NCBI RefSeq assembly: GCF_000218685.1
Contig: NW_006763290.1
Span: 2,322,792-2,386,791, forward strand
Source of the DNA: Serpula lacrymans var. lacrymans S7.9
Taxonomy: Eukaryota > Basidiomycota > Agaricomycetes > Boletales > Serpulaceae
DNA length: 64,000 nucleotides
Reading direction: 5' to 3'
Part shown: in pieces, positions 46,970 through 58,600 of the stretch
Position numbering within the stretch: position 1 is the first letter of the stretch
Layout: every line of letters begins with the position of its first letter
Translations under genes and position numbers: made by a program
Notes under the pieces: generated by a model
Told to the model about the DNA's origin: nothing
The model's input: the letters and a program-made list of their open reading frames with translations, nothing else
Database searches by the model: none

Positions 46970-47340
46970 AATAGTTGCCAATACAAATATAATGAGGCAA
47001 GATAAAATGAAGCATACAGGAAAAGTTAGTTCAAAAGAATATGAACCCAGTGTGATGCTCATGTGACCATATACTATTCTACTTGGAGTGTAATCCAAAG
47101 TTCCAACACTCCTTCTCCTCAATACAAAAAGGATAGAATAAGGCACACACAAAAAAGAGATGACAATAAAAAACAAGAATGAAATATAATCATTTAATGC
47201 CCATGAATAGTCAAAGAGATATGGAAGTTCTTGAAGGCAGAGCTTTAGTGAAAGTGTCAGCAATATTATGTTTGTGTTTATATATTGAACACATAAATCC
47301 TTTTTGAGTACTTGTTTGCAAATGAAATAAAAATATATGT
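46970..47340. other. no gene recognised
   Basis: A minus-strand frame at 46952-47263 is rich in Phe, Leu and Ile but has no motif. Nothing supported. Confidence 0.35.
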
Positions 47341-47910
47341 CTATGTGTTTAGAACTGGCATAAAAAGATGGGTCCTCACAAAGTATGATTGCTTCATCGT
47401 TATTGCATAAAAGTGGTGTGTGATTTGGCTGTACGTGTTTGATTGCAGAGAAAAGTGCTTAAAGCCATATGAATTCCTTAGCATACTTGCATATTTGGAT
47501 TTGCATGTGGAGGTGACAGACCAATGTGGTGTCAGTATATCCATAAAGTGTATAGTATTTGACCCTCCTAAATGTAGTTTTAGTGTTTTGGAACTTTTAA
47601 AGTAACATACTATTCTTTTCACTGCTTTCAAATGTACTGGTCTATGAGAGTCTAAAAACCGGCTGAGTCGTTATTGCACAGCAAAAGTTGTGTCTAGACA
47701 AGTTCCCATAGAAAGATACATCAGTGAACCAACTAATGAGTGATACAGTATAGAGGCCATTTGGGTTTGTTCCCCATTGTTTTTGGGAGTATGCCATTTG
47801 GGAAAGGTATTGGCCTGGTTCCATTGGTATTGAGACGGGGTGAATTTCTTCAAGATTGAACTGTGAGGTAATATTTTCAATAAGGGCTGTTTGTGAAATG
47901 GAGACATCAG
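47341..47910 (-). pseudogene. copia RT/RNase H fragment
   Basis: The minus strand contains FNLEEIHPVSIPMEPGQYL (the copia K.A.TP..PG..L region), a YTVSLISWF/YHSLVGSLMYLS block in two frames, and AVKRIVCYFKSSKTLKLHLGG (K.ILRYLKGT..). It is short, frameshifted and not clearly one of Cop1-3. It stops before the inverted repeat at 48001. Confidence 0.65.
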
Positions 47911-48000
47911 GAAAACATGACTTAGATATAAATGCAATAAATTGCAAATATATGCTATAATAGCAAAAATATCTGTTATATACATATGTGCACAGTCCCT

Positions 48001-48063
48001 TACTCTAAACTGTATAAATATCAATAAAGATCATATTTATTGATATTTATACAGTTTAGAGTA
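48001..48063. repeat. perfect 28-bp inverted repeat
   Basis: Left arm 48001-48028 and right arm 48036-48063 are exact reverse complements, with the 7-nt spacer GATCATA. The right arm overlaps the first bases of repeat X. It could be a transcript hairpin, a foldback element or the trace of a palindromic junction. Confidence 0.9.
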
Positions 48064-48236
48064 TTGCTATATCATCAAAAGTGGTTTATAGCACAGTCAT
48101 TAAAACAAAAAATGACCTTGCACTTTTTCACTATAGTTTGCTACTATTGTTGGACACCGGATGCAACCGGTAAAAGAGATGCACTTGGGCCTCCACAGGC
48201 TCAACAATTGCTGTACAGGTAGCTAGAAAATTGTCA

Positions 48237-48430
48237 GATGTAGAATAGAGTATAGAGAATATAATTGTGAAAGAATTTAATGAAAAGCTTACCTGTAGTG
48301 ACAACAATAGAACTGACACTAAGCTCTTGATCTCCAAAGGTGTGAATTTTGAGGGAAAGATGCCCAGATTTGACCACATATCGTGCTGGGAATATTGCGG
48401 TTTTGTCCTGGGAAGCGTCAATAGGTAAGT
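48237..48430 (-). other. minus-strand exon-like sequence in pogo element
   Basis: One piece reads DKTAIFPARYVVKSGHLSL...TFGDQELSVSSIV and ends at a GTAAGC donor (near 48293). An acceptor TTTTCTAG near 48224-48231 leads in matching phase to AIVEPVEAQVHLFYRLHPV, which runs into the terminal repeat. The open frame, matching phases and composition suggest real exons. The protein is unknown to me, and captured host sequence is one possibility. Confidence 0.3.
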
Positions 48431-48931
48431 GCCTACAATGCCAGGTACTTACCAAGCTGATTGGGGCCTCGAGGCATCTGGAGAAATGAGAACAATGATG
48501 AAATTGTGACTAGGTGACCAAAACAGGCAATCACACACCAAGATAATAAATCAAGGCCCGCCAGCTCCGCTTCAGCACAAACTGCACACTTGTTGATAGA
48601 TGAAGATCACACTGGTAAGCGCAAAGAGCCCATCAATATCGATGGTTTTACTCTCCTAACTCCCTTAATATCTCTTAACTTATGCCCCCCATACAAACCA
48701 GAAGGCACCGTCGCCACACTTTGACGTCCCAGCCCCCCACCAGCAACGTAGTGGACCTCAAAAAGCAAATACAGGCAGCATGTGAGGTGAGGCTACCAGC
48801 ATTGGTGCAGCCAGGAACCTCAAGGCAGCGTGTTGTGATCTGGGAATCATCAAGCACTATTACACTGCACTCAGGAGGTATAAGGGAAAGGTTGTACCAT
48901 GTCGTGAGGCTCACATCCAACAGCAGCACTT

Positions 48932-50235
48932 AAATCAGGCGCAGGAGGAGGTTTTATTGGAATGGATTCAGTTTCTAGGTAATACAGGTCGTCCCCTCTG
49001 CAAAAAAACCATTGCCCCCTATGTTTTCGACATGTGCAACAAGTATCCCTCTGAAAAGTGGGTCTGATGCTTCATCAGGAAACATGAGAAACAAATTGCA
49101 TCACAAAGGCCATCAACCATTGATCCCATGTGAGCTCAAGCTTTCAACCAACCTGTTGTCCAGGACTTTTCCAAGCAGTTTGAGGCAGTGATTAAGGAAC
49201 ACAACATACCTTGGGAGAACATCTACAATATAGATGAGAAGGGGATTCAACTTGGAGGCGGTCAAAATTCTAATGGCCCCCATTTCTTTTTCTCTCGTTT
49301 GACCGTCAAAATTACACAATTCATGGGGGTAGTCTGGAGTTGGTTACAGTAATAGAGTGTGTCTCTGCTGTTGGCGCAAAAGTACTCCCTGGCTTTATTT
49401 TTCAGGGACGGTCATTGATGCAGAGTTGTATGAAGTTCACCCTGATATTTTGTATGTTTCCATTTTTTCATTGTATCTGTTTACTAATATTTTACAGTTT
49501 AACTAGGTCAATTAACGGATGGACTAACAACTTTTTATGCACAGAGTGGTTTAGAAAATCATTTATTCCTCAATCTTGTGCTCACAACAAGTTCGGCAAG
49601 CCTACTCTTCTCATCTACAATGGTCATGGATTGCACCTGACAACTACCATGATTGATCTCGCTATCGAGAATCAAATTCATCTTCTCTGCCTCCCTCTGC
49701 ACACTACTCACCACTTACAGCCTCTTGATGTTGGCGTTTCCGGTCCTCTGCAGAAAGCCTGGTATCGGCATGCAGAACTGTACACAGCCAAATATGGGAT
49801 ATCCATCGCTCGGCGACATGTTGTGAAAGAGTACTGGGAGGCTCGTAAGAGTGCTTTTGTCACTAACACAATTATGCAGGCCTGGCGCAAATGTGGCTTC
49901 TACCCCCTCAATCTGAATATCTTCACAGCCGCTGACTATGCGCCAAGCATCTCAACATCGACCGTAAACCATGCCCCTGCTTTGTACCCGGACAACTTCC
50001 CTGATGGTTGGATTGATGGCCCATCATCAGATGACCCCGATTATGTTTCTGATGATGACAACAGAGCAATACTATGTGAGCCAACTATTGTTGGCCACAT
50101 TGACCGTTCTGAGCATAACTCAGACAGTGCTAGCTCTGAGGAAACAGGGGATCCTGATGGGTCTGAAACCAGTCTTTCAGATAGGGAGGTGGAACTTGAC
50201 AACGGCGGTGGCAACAGCAGCAGCAACAACAACAA

Positions 50236-50299
<64 letters not shown>

Positions 50300-51306
50300 A
50301 ACAGCAGCAACAACAACAGCATCGGCCAGCCGTTTAGAGGCGTAAGGGCCTGGGTTCAAGTAAGCCAGGGCGCTCTACCCCTAGAGGACATAAGTGCCAA
50401 GCCCTCCATGTTGCAACAAACACAGTCCCAGTCCCAGTCTCTCAGCAGCCAGATCCCCACTCCATCACCCTCTCCTGCAAACTCACGCTCAATCACCCCC
50501 GCTGCAATGTTGATCCACCTGCAGCCAAGAGGTGGGAGCGGGATATAATGCAGGGCCATAACACTTTCATGATGCGTGAGTTGTCGGACTTGAAGGACAA
50601 GCTGAATAATATAAGGAGCAAGGGGAAGATGAAAAAGGGGCCTCAAGTTCACGCTGAGCTCCTGACAAGTGCCGAGTTGCATGAGAGGCACGCTGCAGAA
50701 GAATAAGAACTGCAAGAGAAGGCAAGGAAAGAACAGGAGGCCAAGGCTTTGAAAGCAGCAAAGACGGCCAAGCACTAGGCTCAACGGCATCAAGGTCTTT
50801 GCAGGATCATTGGGCAGCATTCAGCCTGAGCATTGACGGCAAAAAGCAAGAGGTCCTTGATTTGATCAAGGACCATTTCAAAGCCCATCCAGATCTTACA
50901 ACAAATCCCCGCTTTGCGGGTTTATTTGGAGCTCAAGCTCAAAGACAGGTGATGTTTTATTATCTTTTCACAGCCTCTTTCTAATATATCCTAGGTCGCC
51001 GCCCCTCGTCCAGCCCCTACATCCTTTTTGCTCCCATCTGGAAGCAACATGTCCATGCCTGCCGGCTCACCATCTGAGGTGCCAAATTCACAGCACCATG
51101 CCCCCCCTAGGTCCATTCCAATGCTATATCAACCCAATATGTATCTACCACATCCCCACATGAGTTACCCTCCATTCCCACCTGGTAGTATTCCATTTTC
51201 TCCTTTTCCATCATCAAGCTCGAGTATATCTCAAAATTCTCAAAATTTGTCATATTATATACCAAATACTTTCATACATAGTAATAATAGAATGTTTAGT
51301 AGCTAA
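48932..51306 (+). pseudogene. pogo-like DDE transposase
   Basis: Order on the plus strand: EEVLLEWIQFLG and RPLCKKTIAPYVF (CENP-B/Tc5-type DNA-binding region, 48950-49060); PWENIYNIDEKGIQLGGG (first catalytic Asp, 49210-49265); QNYTIHGGSLELVTVIECVS (49305-49365); VIDAELYEVHPDI; a 55-nt intron (49452-49506); INGWTNNFLCTEWF; PTLLIYNGHGLH (second Asp position reads Asn-Gly-His); LCLPLHTTHHLQPLDVGV; MQAWRKCGFYPLN. A CAG/CAA tract (50203-50319) would encode Gln in the ancestral frame. Then come KRWERDIMQGHN, KKGPQVHAELLTSAELHERH and a SAP-like tail KKQEVLDLIKDHFKAHPDL. A 46-nt intron (50949-50994) precedes the last exon ending at 51306. Frameshifts near 49297 and 49410 and TGA codons near 49066 and 49129 inactivate it. 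Confidence 0.75.
50203..50319 (+). repeat. CAG/CAA trinucleotide tract
   Basis: About 117 bp of mixed AAC/AGC/CAA units inside the transposase. It encodes Asn/Ser, Thr/Ala or Gln depending on frame; the flanking family sequence (RRW before, HRPAV after) fits the Gln frame. It causes spurious long Leu and Val frames on the minus strand. Confidence 0.85.
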
Positions 51307-51728
51307 TTTATATATTTTCCTGGCTTGTATTATTTCCACTGATGCCCTAAAACTCAAAACAACTCACATACAAGCAGCCTCAGGACTTAGAGAAAATTTC
51401 TTCATTTTGGCCGAGTCCTTGCCGACAAGCTCCGCTTGGTTTTGCTTGTGAGTGCCGTTGTGACTCAGTATGACCAAAAGTTGCAGAATCATTGCAAAAG
51501 GTGTGTCTTTGTTTTGGTTTTGTTCCGCTGCCCTAACGTCTCAAATTTTTGCTTATTCTTCTACATAGACAGCTAGAAAACTAAAAGTTCTATCTACTGG
51601 TCAAGTTCTGACGGTCTCAAGCTCAACAACTGGTGAGTTATTCAACTTCTCCCCGGACCAATTGCACCTACTGTCCAACAATAGTATAATTTACTCTAAA
51701 TGCAATTATACCAATCTATACTCAATAA

Positions 51729-52075
51729 TAAGCCTGGAGCTTCTATGGGGAAAGCGCGGACACTTCATCCAGAAGAGAGGATCACGCCAATGGCATTGAA
51801 GATGACAACAAAGGTGTCACCCTGATAGATCAATCCAGGGTTGCCAATGTTCAAATCAGGCAGGACTCCAATCTTCTGGAAGTCTTTGTTCAAGTCTCGG
51901 GCTGTCATAAAGTACTCCAGATTCTTATGATCGGTCCAATTTTCAAATTGGTGTCTAGCACCTTCTAAGTAGTGCCGCCAGTGCTCTAAAGCTCTAATGA
52001 TGGCCAGCATCTCCTTATCATATATTTGATAGTTGCGCTCTGTAGACAACAAACTATGCAATAAATAGGCACAAC
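51729..52075. repeat. rearranged Ty3 RNase H fragment
   Basis: Plus-strand 51729-51888 matches 53989-54140 of the Ty3 element. From there to about 52073 the sequence matches the reverse complement of 53750-53930. The two pieces come from adjacent parts of the same gene in opposite orientation and directly abut the protease start of the element that follows. Confidence 0.75.
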
Positions 52076-52076
52076 A

Positions 52077-55000
52077 TTGGAGCCACCCTTTCATGAAATC
52101 CCAAGACGTGTGTTGATGCGCACGTATTTATTCCAAAAGGAAATCTGTTTAGATGTTGGTGTGGAAAACCTTGCCCGGGGCACAGTACACCCAACCAGCG
52201 CCCTGCTTGATTCAGGCGCTAACGGAATTTTCATAGATCAGGTCTGGGCGGAGCAAATCGGACTCCCCCTTGTAAAATTAGATGTATCTATTCCCGTCTA
52301 TAACGTTGATAGTACGCTTAACGCGGGTGGCTGCATCATGTATAAATGTTCTTTTGTGGTCGAATACCAAGGACACAGAGAACGAGTCACCGCCGAAGCT
52401 ACCCAACTAGGGAAGATTAATTTATTCTTAGGCTGGACCTGGCTATTTAAACACAATCCTGAGATTGACTGGCAGACAGGGGTTGTCACATTGTCACATT
52501 GCCCTCAGGAGTGTGTAAATTTGGGTAAACCAAATCATGTCCGTCAAAATGAGCGTATTGAAAAGAGAAACGCTGGTCAAGTTTATGAGCTCAGATTGTT
52601 AGAAAAGATCGACAATGACAATGATGAGGTGAAACCCGAAGAAGAGATTAAGAGGCTGGTACCTCCCGAGTACCATGACTTCTGGAAAGTCTTTTCAAAA
52701 CACAAATCAGAGTGTTTCCCAGAGGCCAAGCCTTGGGACCATGCTATAGATTTGAAAGACACCTTCAAACCAAGAAAAGGACACATGATTCCCCTCTCTG
52801 CTCCAGAAAGAGATGAGGTCTCAAGTTTCATAGATGAACAGCTTAGGAAGGGTTACATTAGACCTTCCAAAGCCCTATGACGTCCCCGGTGTTCTTCATT
52901 CCTAAAAAGGATGGTAAGAAGTGTATGATTATGGACTATTGTTACGTGAATGAGCACACAGTTAAAAATGCGTATCCGCTGCCTTTAATTAGTCAGCTAG
53001 TAGACAAGTTGGCTGATGCCAAGATCTTAACAAAGATGGATTTCAGATGGAGGTACAATAATGTACAAATCAAAGAAGAAGATGCTTGGAAGGCCGTGTT
53101 CACGTGCCACCAAGGATCCTTTGAACCCCTTGTTATGTTCTTTGGGTTGACCAATTCACCGGCAACCATCCAGAGCATGATGAACGAGATCTTTGCGGAT
53201 ATGGAGAACTGTGTCGTCATTTACATTGACGATTTATTAATATTTACGAAGTCGGACGATGAGGCTGAGCATGACAGGATCGTGCAAGAAGTCCTTTGAC
53301 GCTTACAGGAACGGCACCTATTTGTCAAACCCGAAAAATGTAATTTTAAAGTGAAGGAAGTAGACTTCCTTGGTATGATCATAGGCCAGAACGGAACTAG
53401 GATGGATCCTGAGAAAGTTCAAGCTATCTTGGAGTGGCCAGAACCTACTCGCGTCAAAGGAGTTAGGGCCTTCCTTGGCTTAGGCAATTTCTACCAAAGG
53501 TTTATCGAAAACTTCGCAAAAATCACGAGAGCGTTGAACGATCTCACTAAAAAGGTCATTATTTGGCACTGGGACGCCAAAGAACAAGAAGCTTCTGATA
53601 AGCTTAAACAGGTGTTTACAACGGCGCCCATATTAGCATTTCCAGAATTAGACAAAGAGTTCCGGCTAGAAACCGACTCTTCTGATTTTGCTACTGGGGC
53701 TGTTTTGTCAATTAAATGCCCTGACGATCTTTGGAGGCCTTGTGCCTATTTATCGTATAGTTTGTTGCCTACAGAGCGCAACTATCAAATCTATGATAAG
53801 GAGATGCTGGCCATCATTAGAGCTCTAAAACACTGGCGGCACTACTTAGAAGGTGCTAGACACCAATTTGAAATTTGGACTGATCATAAGAATCTGGAGT
53901 ATTTTATGACAGCCCAAGACTTGAACCGAAGACAGGCCCGCTACGCGGTATACTTGTCAAGGTTTAATTATAAATTAATTCATAAGCCTGGAAGTTCTAT
54001 GGGGAAAGCGGACACTTTATCCAGAAGAGAGGATCATGCCAATGGCATCAAAGATGACAACAAAGGTGTTACCTTGATAGACCAATCAAGGGTTGCCAAT
54101 GTTAGAATCAGGCAGGATTCCGATCTTCTAGAAGTCTTCAAGAAAGACATCTCCTCAGAAGAGAAGGCGCGCCTTGATAGCAATGAAAACTATTTATGGG
54201 AAGACGGGCTCTTCCACTTTAACAACAAAATCTATGTGCCTGAGTCTGCAAGGATCAAGGCAACAGACAGACATCACGACACTCCAGTGGCTGGGCACCC
54301 TGGGTGGCAACGAACAATGGAGTTGATCTCCAGGAACTACATGTGGCCTGGCATGGTCAAAGACATACAGGAATACGTAAAATCCTGTCTGAGATGTGCC
54401 ATGGCAAAGAATTCACATCAACCGCCGGCCAGTAAACTTATGCCAAATCCGATACTAGCTGGTCCCTGGCAGGACATATCGGTTGACTTCACAACAGATC
54501 TACCTGAATCAAATGGGTATGATTCAGTAATGGTGGTAGTAGATCGCTTCTCCAAAGAAGTGGTGTTCATTCCCACCAATAAAAGCATTACAGCTGCTGG
54601 TACGGCAGATTTATTTAAAGATTTCATGTGGTCTATCCATGGATTGCCAGAAACGGTTATGTCCGATAGAGGGCCACAAGTCGCTAGCAAATTTACGAAA
54701 GAATTATGCTGGATGCTGGACATCAAACCTAAATTATCCACGGTGTTCCATCCGCAGACTCATGGAGAAACGGAGAGGCTCAATCAGGAATTGAAGCAAT
54801 ACCTCCATATATTTATTAACAACAGACAGACAGATTGGGCCAAGTGGCTAAAGATAGCCCAGTTCTCATACAATATTAAACAATCATCGGCTACAGGAAA
54901 AGCACCATTCGAGGTTACAAGATTGTACCTTCCCAGAATGGGTGTAGAACCTGGAAAAAGCAAGAATGAGGCTGCTGAGAACATGGCTAAAGACATGTCC

Positions 55001-55631
55001 GTCTTAGACAAAATGCGCAAGGTGCTATTCAAAACTGCAGAGCAGATGAAAGACAGGGCAGAGAGTAGACACTCTAAGGCCCCTGACTACAAGGTCGGTA
55101 ACCTAGTCTGGTTAGATACCGACCAGTTGAAATTAAAAGATCGGCAGTCTAGAAAACTGACCAAAAAGTGGATTGGTCCTTACCGGATTAAGGAAGTCAA
55201 ACCCAATGCAGTGGAGCTGGAACTCCCAAAATGAAAGATGGTAGTACCCACGGTCAATATTAGCCGTGTAAAACCCTACAAAGGGCCACTGCTGGGACAG
55301 CGCGTGGACCGGCCCGGACCGGTTGTAGTCACCCAGGAAGGTGAAGAAGAGTTTGAAGTTGAATGAGTGGTAGATGCACGCTTGAAGCGTGGAAAGTTAG
55401 AGTTCCTAGTCCTATGGAAGGGCTATGGAGATGAGGACAGAACATGGGAACCAGAAGCCCATCTGGACAATTCCCGTGATGCTATTTGAGAATTTTATTC
55501 TAAGAATCCCTCAGCTCCTAGGAAGCTTAGAGGCATGGATTCAACACTTTTTAATTCCCTTTTTCAACCTATACCTGAAAATTTAACTACTACCTCCGGT
55601 ACTTGGTCGAGCCTGGAAGTCGAGCCTTAGG
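52077..55631 (+). pseudogene. Ty3 chromovirus protease-RT-RNase H-integrase-chromodomain
   Basis: Protease: LLDSGANGIFID near 52195-52235. [31 protein letters not shown] and the active box YIDDLLIF (53221-53245, intact). RNase [35 protein letters not shown]. Integrase: an HHCC zinc region (HPGWQRTMELISRNYMWPG...CLRCAMAKN), then Asp (DISVDFTTDLP), Asp (MSDRGPQV) and Glu (GETERLNQEL) all present. After 55234 a chromodomain is readable (RGKLEFLVLWKGYGDEDRTWEP), which in chromoviruses guides integration to marked chromatin. Breaks: one A deleted near 52868, TGA 53297-53299, TGA 55232-55234 (Trp expected), TGA near 55363 and 55486. Gag and the 5' LTR are missing. A purine tract (AGGAGGGGGGTAG) precedes the 3' LTR. 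Confidence 0.88.
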
Positions 55632-55641
55632 AGGGGGGTAG

Positions 55642-56055
55642 TGTTATGATACACAATTTTTGGACCTTTAATTTTCATTCTGCTCTTTTACTTTCTACTG
55701 TAGTTTTCACACACTGTGCCATGCGGCACTTTCCATTTTGTTCAAACTCCACCTTCTCGCACTGCGCTGCCTTTCTTCTTATTTCAGCTACAAATCTCTC
55801 ACACAGTGGAGCTGGTCACACGGGCTGCGCCCTCTGACATTATCAGCCACTGCTTTCATCAACTGTACAGTACATAAGTATAAACACACTGTAGTAGTAT
55901 ATAAACCTCAATAGATCCAGGAGACTCCTCAGCAAGTCCTCCTGTTGTTTACCCACAACTAACTTGGTTGCATCTTAAGGGGTAACCACTCCCTTTCATT
56001 ACTTTTCTTGCTTGTCTGAGTTGTGCGCCAGAGTAACTAACTCTTGGTTGTTACA
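55642..56055 (+). repeat. 3' LTR of the Ty3 element
   Basis: 414 bp, TGTTATGATAC...GTTGTTACA, directly after the polypurine tract. Being linked to an internal region, it assigns the whole dispersed LTR family to this Ty3 chromovirus. The five bases after it (GGAGT) cannot be compared with a 5' flank because the 5' end is lost. Confidence 0.88.
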
Positions 56056-57865
56056 GGAGTGCTCTACTGCTGGTCACTGGCCTACCTGGGATAATCTCAA
56101 GGGGGAGATTGAAAAATATTTCAAATCCCAAGCTGAGTGTAACTGGGCATGTCAGCAAATCCATTCCTTCAAGCAAGGAAACATGAGGACAGATGATTAA
56201 GTAACCTGGTTCCTGGCCCTCTCCATCCAAGGGTGTCTTGGAAATAAACATGCAGTGGAGTTGTTGGAGTGCAATGTGTCAACAGCCATTGCACAGCAGC
56301 TTTATCTGCAAGATATGAGAAATGAGAATCTTGCAATGGCGGCAGAGGAGGTCCGCAATATTGGTAGGGCTGTGGAGCTCTACACTATGTAATTTAGTGG
56401 CAGGTCCACCACCAAAAACAAGAGGTGCCCTGGGTCATCAAACCAACAAAATCATTCTCATGGGTTCAAGCTGTTTGGGCTGCAACCAAGGAAGGGGTCA
56501 CTATGGATATTGATGCAGTACAAGGAGGATAGATGCACAGATTGAAAGGGAACTGCTACAATTGCGGCCAAGAAAAGACACATGTCCTGAGATTGCAGAA
56601 ACAGGGTGCAGGCTGCCCAGAACCAAAACAAAGGGCATCAGGCACACCAATCAGAAACAGAACAACTGGACAATTAGCTCCACACTCTAGCTGGTGATTT
56701 GTACAACAAAATCTAGGCATCCTTCTACAAGTTGCTGAGATGAAGGCTCAGGGAAAAAAGTTTGGAGCTTATCACTTGGGTGCCTTTGCTCCTTGAAATA
56801 ATGAAGTAAACCTCAACAATATGGCCCTGCTCCAGGGTGTTGCATGAGAAAGAAAGGAAAGGGGGTGGCCCCTCATTTTGTAAATAGATTTTTGAATTTG
56901 TTATCAGAAGTATGCAGTTGTATTCAACAATGTGATTGTAATATTTATGATACTACCGCTGCACCAGCATCTCCCCAGGAGTGTGACCCCGGCGAGACAG
57001 ATACTTGGGTGCTTGACTCTGGTAAAATAAAAACAAAAATATGGAAAATACTAAAATAGAAAAACATATTTTTGTTTGATACTTGTTCTTTTTTGGTGCC
57101 ACTTTCCACCAGAATCCCAAGGTGTGTGTTGATGCGCACAATGTATTCCAAAAAGCAATGTGTTTAAATGTTGGTGTGGAAGACCTTGCCCAAGGCACAC
57201 AGTACACCCAACAAGTATGCTGCTTAATTCAGGTGCCAACAGCATCTTCTTTGATCAGGTCTGGGCAGAACAAAATAGACTCCCCCTTGTAAAATTAAAG
57301 GTATCTATTCCTGTCTATAGCATTGACAGTACACTAAATGTGGGTGGCTGCATTACACACAAATATTCTTGTGTGATGGAGTATCAAGGACACAGAGAAT
57401 GAGTCACTGCCGAGGCTACCCAACTAGGGAAGATCAACTTAATCTTAGGCTGGACCTGGCTATTTAAACACAATCCCGGGATAGACTGGCAATCAGGGGT
57501 TATCACATTGTCACATTGCCCTTGAGGGTGTAATGACTTAGGTAAACAAAGTCACATCCGTTAAAATGAATCTGAGAAAAGGATAAGTGCTGGTCCTGTT
57601 GATGCCATACTCAGATCTTTGGACAAGGTTAACAATGATGACGACGAGGTTAAGTCTGAGGAAGAGATTAAGAGGCTGATACCTCCAGAGTACCATGACT
57701 TCTGGAAGGTCTTTTTTAAACATAACTTGGAGTGCTTCCCAGAACAACACATTTAAACCTGAAAAGGGACATATGATTCCGCTCTCTGCCCCAGAAAGAG
57801 AGGAGGTCTATAGTTTCATAGAAAAACAGCTTAAAAAGGGTTACATCAGACCTTCCAAAAGCCCT
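56056..57865 (+). pseudogene. second Ty3 copy: gag, protease, RT start
   Basis: Begins abruptly in gag right after the LTR (WPTWDNLKGEIEKYFKSQ, IHSFKQGNMRTDD, then an in-frame stop). It goes on through a degenerate zinc knuckle (NCYNCGQEKTHVL, 56553-56590) to a protease start (DTWVLDSG, 56995-57020) and, from 57110, sequence colinear with the first copy (PLVKLKVSIPVYSIDSTLNVGG, WTWLFKHNPGIDW, EEEIKRLIPPEYHDFWKVF). It ends at TCCAAAAGCCCT (57865) where Cop3 sequence starts. Stops and deletions are frequent. It keeps the four-A version of the site deleted in the first copy. Confidence 0.75.
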
Positions 57866-58183
57866 TGGTAAGCACATTGGCTGTCATCTCTTCAGTCAGA
57901 CAATGGCTAATCTCAATATTTCCTTCTTCAATGGCATGCTAAATAAAATGATACCACATATGGTTGGTTTGCACATGGTATTAACAGTCCTTCAAGAGGG
58001 CTATCACAGATTGATTATTGCACAGGAGGATTATTGGTGGTAAACCTTGATTGTTTACTTCACTGATGAGCATCCTTGCCCATGATAGTTCCTTAGTGGC
58101 ATGTGTTGCGGCCACATATTTAGCCTCTGTTGTTGATAATGCAACAATTTCTTGTTGCTTCAAGTACCACAAGACGGTGCCAC

Positions 58184-58600
58184 TGTAACAACCTAGAGTT
58201 TGTATACTCTGGCACACAACTAGAACCAACTATAAAGGTAGTGAGGGGAGTGATTACCCTTAGGATAGGACCAAGTTAGTTGTGGGTAAACAACAGGAGG
58301 ACTCGCTGAGGAGTCTCCTGGATCTATTGAGGTATTTATACTACTACAGGTTGTTTGTACATGTTGTACTATACAGTTGATAAAGCAGTGGCTGATGATG
58401 TCAGAGGGCGCAGCCTGTGTGACCAGCTCCACTGTGTGAGAGATTTGTAGCCAAAATAAGAAGAAAGGCAGAGCAGCGCGAGAAAGAGGAGTTTGAACAA
58501 AAGGAAAGTGCTGCATGGCACCATGTGAGAAAACTACAGTAAAAGGTTAAAGCGGAGAATGAAAATAGAAGGAAAGGCCCGAAAATGTGTTACCGTAACA
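58184..58600 (-). repeat. solo Ty3-type LTR in Cop3 RNase H
   Basis: 417 bp, TGTAACAACC...CCGTAACA on the plus strand, flanked by GCCAC (58179-58183 and 58601-58605). Inserted within the RNase H coding region. Confidence 0.92.

Larger units (their letters stand above)
48147..51681 (+). mobile_element. pogo-like (Tc1/mariner superfamily) DNA transposon
   Basis: 3535 bp with inverted termini: left TTGTTGGACACCGGATGC and right end, reversed, TTGTTGGACAGTAGGTGC (first 10 identical, about 19 of 25 overall). TA lies on both sides (48145-48146 and 51682-51683), as expected for this superfamily. It is inserted in repeat X, whose halves lie at 48061-48144 and 51684-51724. It contains one transposase pseudogene and minus-strand coding-like exons near its left end. 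Confidence 0.8.

Noticed and set aside
50041..50359. Long poly-Leu and Val/Ala frames on the minus strand
   Set aside because: Shadow of the CAG/CAA microsatellite in the pogo transposase.
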